From Halalkalibacter alkalisediminis (GTDB lineage: Bacteria; Bacillota; Bacilli; Bacillales; Bacillaceae_D), in contig NZ_JAQQWT010000003.1 in assembly GCF_028610705.1 (NCBI RefSeq), forward strand, positions 233,412 to 297,411: 64,000 nucleotides of DNA. The letters are read 5' to 3'. Made by a program: the position numbers and the translations under genes. Positions 60,615-64,000 of this stretch are shown here, piece by piece. The notes beneath the pieces were generated by a model, which was not told where the DNA came from, did not search any database, and worked only from the letters and a program-made list of their open reading frames with translations. How positions within the stretch are numbered: the first letter of the stretch is position 1; every line of letters starts with the position of its first letter.

Positions 60615-61493
60615 ATGAGTAAATGGAAATTTGCAATCACCTTATTAATTACATCATTTTTCGTTGGACTCTTTCTTGTGATTTCAATCAAACCGGAGCC
60701 ACTGAGGGACGCTTTAATCTTTTTTCCTATAGATCCAAATGCTACCTTCGAAGAGGCCACATCTCGAATTCAATTCCAGACTATGGAGGACGAAGACGAG
60801 TATACTCTTGATTGGACTGTAAAGTCTGTTCTAAATCAGGATGCTTACTTACGACAAGATGTTTCTCTTTTATTTGAAGACGGATATTTAAAAGATACAC
60901 TGTCTTCTTGGCAGGAGAATACATCAACAATCCAAATGGAGAAAGATGTAAAATCAGATGACAGTGGTCATTATCGAGTTGTGACCTTTCATCATGCTGA
61001 ATTACATTATCCCAACGATGAGATTAAAAGTGCCCAAAAGTTGAGTTTTGACCAACTTTATGTCATTGACTCTCCTTTAACCCCACTACATGCTTTTCGC
61101 ATACCGCAAACAGAAGAGGAAAAAGAAAGTAAGCGAATTTTGGATTACATTTTAAAACAACAGCAAGATTATGACTGGGATTCTTTGTTTGAATATTATA
61201 ATCTTCCACAAGATAACTATCTTCGTATTCCCTTAACAGACTTAGTGCTATACGAAGAAAAACCTATACCTGGTTTAACTCAAGAAAAAACAGCTCAATT
61301 TTTAGGAGGGCTATGGGAGGGGTTATATAAAAACTACGTACTAGGAATTACAAAACAAGACGGTACTACCGTCAGTCCTGTAGGTAGTACCGTCCCTGTC
61401 ATTCTCGTGCCCAAAACTCCTGACCACTTTTTTGTTCTATTTCGAACATCCGATGGAGAACCTGTTCAACTTCTACAAACGCTCCAAAATTAA
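60615..61493 (+). CDS. membrane-anchored hypothetical protein, 292 aa
   Basis: One N-terminal membrane segment (residues 5-22, FAITLLITSFFVGLFLVI) and a large outside domain with alternating strands. The ATG at 60615 follows GGAGGG by six bases, better than an upstream in-frame start. It is divergent from spoVAF and ends at a hairpin terminator. I do not recognise the family; a sporulation role would be a guess. Confidence 0.75.
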   Translation: MSKWKFAITLLITSFFVGLFLVISIKPEPLRDALIFFPIDPNATFEEATSRIQFQTMEDEDEYTLDWTVKSVLNQDAYLRQDVSLLFEDGYLKDTLSSWQENTSTIQMEKDVKSDDSGHYRVVTFHHAELHYPNDEIKSAQKLSFDQLYVIDSPLTPLHAFRIPQTEEEKESKRILDYILKQQQDYDWDSLFEYYNLPQDNYLRIPLTDLVLYEEKPIPGLTQEKTAQFLGGLWEGLYKNYVLGITKQDGTTVSPVGSTVPVILVPKTPDHFFVLFRTSDGEPVQLLQTLQN

Positions 61494-61503
61494 TACACCT
61501 ATC

Positions 61504-61532
61504 CGGTGTGGGCAAACTCACACCTTCTTTTC
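61504..61532 (+). terminator. terminator of the 292-aa gene
   Basis: GGTGTG and CACACC arms around an 8-base loop, then TTCTTTTCT. Confidence 0.65.
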
Positions 61533-61565
61533 TATGTTAAAATCCCACCTTACTAACAATTGCCT

Positions 61566-63065
61566 TTATTGAAGTCTCTCTTGTAAGTCGAGATACGCTT
61601 GTTCAGGATGAATTTGGACTGCACGTTGGATGGAGGCGCGTGCTTCTTCTAACTGATCAAGCTCCACATAAATAAGGGACAAATTATAATGAGCCTCATG
61701 AAAGTCAGGTCTTTTAGCAACCGTCTTAAGCAATAACGTTTTTGCCTCCTCATAGTTCTCAAACTTGGCTTCTGCGTATGCTAACAGAAAAGTCGCTTCA
61801 GGAATATCAGCACCTTCATCGACAGCACGTTGCAAAAAGGGATAGGCCTTTTCTATCTCTTCTTCTTGCAAATACTCTTGCCCAATTTGCAGTTCCAACA
61901 AAGGAGAACTGACCTTCTTCTCATTTATTTCACCAAACCAATAAAGACCCATTACATAACAAACCGTAATGAATAAAAAGGTAATTTGCCTTACTGAAAA
62001 ACGAGTTTTGGGTAATTGAACAATAAAACTAGCTAAGAAACCTCCGATTAACCCACCAATATGAGCCCCGTTATCTACCATTGGAAAAGCAAATCCAAAA
62101 ATTAAATTAATCACGAGAACCACAAGAACATTTTTCCCCATCGTACGGAAAAACAATTTTTTATGAATCGTTCCAAAATAAAGAAGAGCTCCAAAACAAC
62201 CAAAAATAGCTCCAGATGCACCTGCCGCTACCTGTTCATTAAAAGCAAAACTAGCAACAGATCCGGATAAGCCCGCAATAAAATAAATAAGAAGAAAACG
62301 ACTGGTTCCAAACATCCTTTCTACTGCTCCACCTAGATAAAAGAGAGCAAGAGAATTCATAAATAGATGCAAAAATCCAATATGCAAAAACATAGCCGTA
62401 AATAGTCGCCACCATTCTCCATCAAGAATTAACGGATTGTATTTCGCCCCATATTTAATTAACGTCAAAACCGACGTACTCCTACCATTTTGCTCTAAGA
62501 CGTAAAACATAAAGGCCACACTCAATAATAATAGATAAGTAGCTATTGGATTGCCATAGAAAAATAATGATTTCTCCCGACTTTCGCGCTGTTTTATAGC
62601 TTGTTGAATTTCTTGTTTTAAAGCAAAAATCATGAACTCTAATTCCTCAATCGTATGAGTAGAAGGCGCAGGAGATATTTCCAACTGATTCGATTTAATA
62701 CGATCGATAATAGAGGAATAAACGGTTGTTCGTTTTTTTCTACTCTCATAAAATGGTTTATTGATCTCTTCCCATTGATCGACAGGTGGATACACACTAA
62801 TGTATACATTTTCTCCAATCAGCCTGCCTAAACGCAATTGTTTTCGTACTTGATCAAATTTGTTCACAGATTCACCGACGTCTCTTCTCAGCCAACTAGA
62901 GAAGTCTATATCTATGCGAACAACCCGAATAAAACGTCTTGGTTTTACATCTTCATCTTCTAGCCATGCCTCTTTATGATTTAATTCATGAACTCGGTAT
63001 CCTTTTTGAAAAACACAATGATGAATGTATTTCCAAAAGAAGTAATCCTGATGTAGCCATTCCAT
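61566..63065 (-). CDS. gluP: rhomboid protease GluP (YqgP) with TPR repeats
   Basis: Intramembrane serine protease of 499 aa. About 170 cytoplasmic residues precede seven membrane segments; the active-site serine is in AAGASGAIFGCFGA near 285 and the histidine in DNGAHIGGLIGG near 335. Two TPR-like repeats follow (EEEIEKAYPFLQRAVDEG, DFHEAHYNLSLIYVELDQ). B. subtilis YqgP has the same plan and lies beside yqgQ and glcK; it cleaves the magnesium transporter MgtE together with FtsH. The local region is thus a rearranged yqg cluster. Confidence 0.93.
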   Translation of the reverse strand: MEWLHQDYFFWKYIHHCVFQKGYRVHELNHKEAWLEDEDVKPRRFIRVVRIDIDFSSWLRRDVGESVNKFDQVRKQLRLGRLIGENVYISVYPPVDQWEEINKPFYESRKKRTTVYSSIIDRIKSNQLEISPAPSTHTIEELEFMIFALKQEIQQAIKQRESREKSLFFYGNPIATYLLLLSVAFMFYVLEQNGRSTSVLTLIKYGAKYNPLILDGEWWRLFTAMFLHIGFLHLFMNSLALFYLGGAVERMFGTSRFLLIYFIAGLSGSVASFAFNEQVAAGASGAIFGCFGALLYFGTIHKKLFFRTMGKNVLVVLVINLIFGFAFPMVDNGAHIGGLIGGFLASFIVQLPKTRFSVRQITFLFITVCYVMGLYWFGEINEKKVSSPLLELQIGQEYLQEEEIEKAYPFLQRAVDEGADIPEATFLLAYAEAKFENYEEAKTLLLKTVAKRPDFHEAHYNLSLIYVELDQLEEARASIQRAVQIHPEQAYLDLQERLQ

Positions 63066-63137
63066 TTAAACCCTCCTGTTCAAGTTGGGATCTTTATCCA
63101 TTATATCAAGTTTTCTCTATTCTAGAAGGAAATCCAA

Positions 63138-63176
63138 ACAAAAAGCCTGCCTTCAATCACACCTGAAGACAGACCT
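63138..63176 (-). terminator. terminator of the 69-aa gene
   Basis: GTCTGTCTTCA and TGAAGGCAGGC arms (with G-U pairs) followed by TTTTTG on the minus strand. Confidence 0.7.
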
Positions 63177-63184
63177 TTCGATAG

Positions 63185-63394
63185 TTACATGTTTTGTTGT
63201 GGTCGGTTAAATTGTAAAACGGAACCAAGTACTTTATCGCGAATAAATGGAATTTGCATCGCAAGCATCACTGCAATTTTCCGTAACATCCGACGCCCAA
63301 GTACGGCGTTAATTACGCGATAACGATACTTATAAGCAAAGTACATAGAAAACACAAACGATAGAATTGAAATAAGACGTTGGAACATCATCAT
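63185..63394 (-). CDS. small basic membrane protein, 69 aa
   Basis: A hydrophobic N-terminal segment (LISILSFVFSMYFAY) is followed by a basic region (KYRYRVINAVLGRRMLRK) and a second, weaker hydrophobic stretch. It stands alone between gluP and ldh on the minus strand with its own terminator, and GGAGG lies just before the ATGs. Family not recognised. Confidence 0.65.
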   Translation of the reverse strand: MMMFQRLISILSFVFSMYFAYKYRYRVINAVLGRRMLRKIAVMLAMQIPFIRDKVLGSVLQFNRPQQNM

Positions 63395-63469
63395 CCCTCC
63401 TACTCTTAATTTGTGTTCAAAGCCTCATTTTTATCCAAGCTTTTCAAATAAAGAAATAAAGATACAAAT

Positions 63470-64000
<531 letters not shown>

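Overview
The window is low-GC chromosomal DNA from a motile, endospore-forming member of the Bacillaceae. The evidence is Shine-Dalgarno sites of the AGGAGG type, Bacillus-type sigma-A and sigma-D promoters, CotX coat proteins, SpoVAF, a TnrA regulator, and several gene strings that match Bacillus subtilis neighbourhoods: the art/yqi-yqj region, the yqg region and yjcFGH. A BCCT osmolyte-transporter relic with a charged tail would fit an alkaliphilic or halotolerant relative, but that is inference. No rRNA, tRNA, intact transposase, phage or CRISPR array was seen.

Layout. 1-3.1 kb: aspartokinase and small unknown exported proteins. 3.3-9.9 kb: folE2, then cobT and cbiA (cobalamin), then the siroheme operon cobA-hemD/sirB/sirC. 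9.9-13.7 kb: tnrA with a perfect TnrA box, then a three-gene run of polysaccharide deacetylase, acetyltransferase and a subtilisin with a large N-terminal region. 13.7-19.8 kb: sulfate assimilation (cysH, sat, cysP, cysC, sulfite reductase, small partner), whose reductase needs the siroheme made by the neighbouring operon. 19.8-22.2 kb: small envelope and unknown genes. 22.3-27.9 kb: flagellin, fliS and a FliK-like/FlhB-C-like pair under sigma-D promoters. 27.9-37.1 kb: dinB with a LexA-like box, FAD enzyme, peptidase, Mce, a Prli42-like miniprotein, L,D-transpeptidase, YqjA and an Art-type ABC transporter. 37.3-43.8 kb: sporulation-type histidine kinase, a truncated manganese catalase, two CotX paralogues and a broken BCCT transporter. 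44-48 kb: msrA-msrB and yjcHGF. 47.9-53.8 kb: a DUF1385/YqgV fusion and the thiESGOD operon behind a TPP riboswitch. 53.8-64 kb: yqgU-like, aspA, glcK-yqgQ, yueI, an isolated spoVAF, the rhomboid protease gluP and the 3' part of L-lactate dehydrogenase.

Most striking points. The binding protein of the Art transporter is circularly permuted: the segment that normally closes the C-terminus sits directly after the lipobox, bracketed by two DAGE tetrapeptides, and the chain stops where that segment would normally begin. Two unrelated loci carry long hairpins with different stems but the same apical core (AGGTAAAG-NN-CGACCT), each touching the stop codon of a minus-strand gene. The DUF1385/YqgV fusion keeps a strong internal ribosome-binding site. 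Three genes are visibly damaged (manganese catalase, BCCT transporter, a membrane-anchored unknown).
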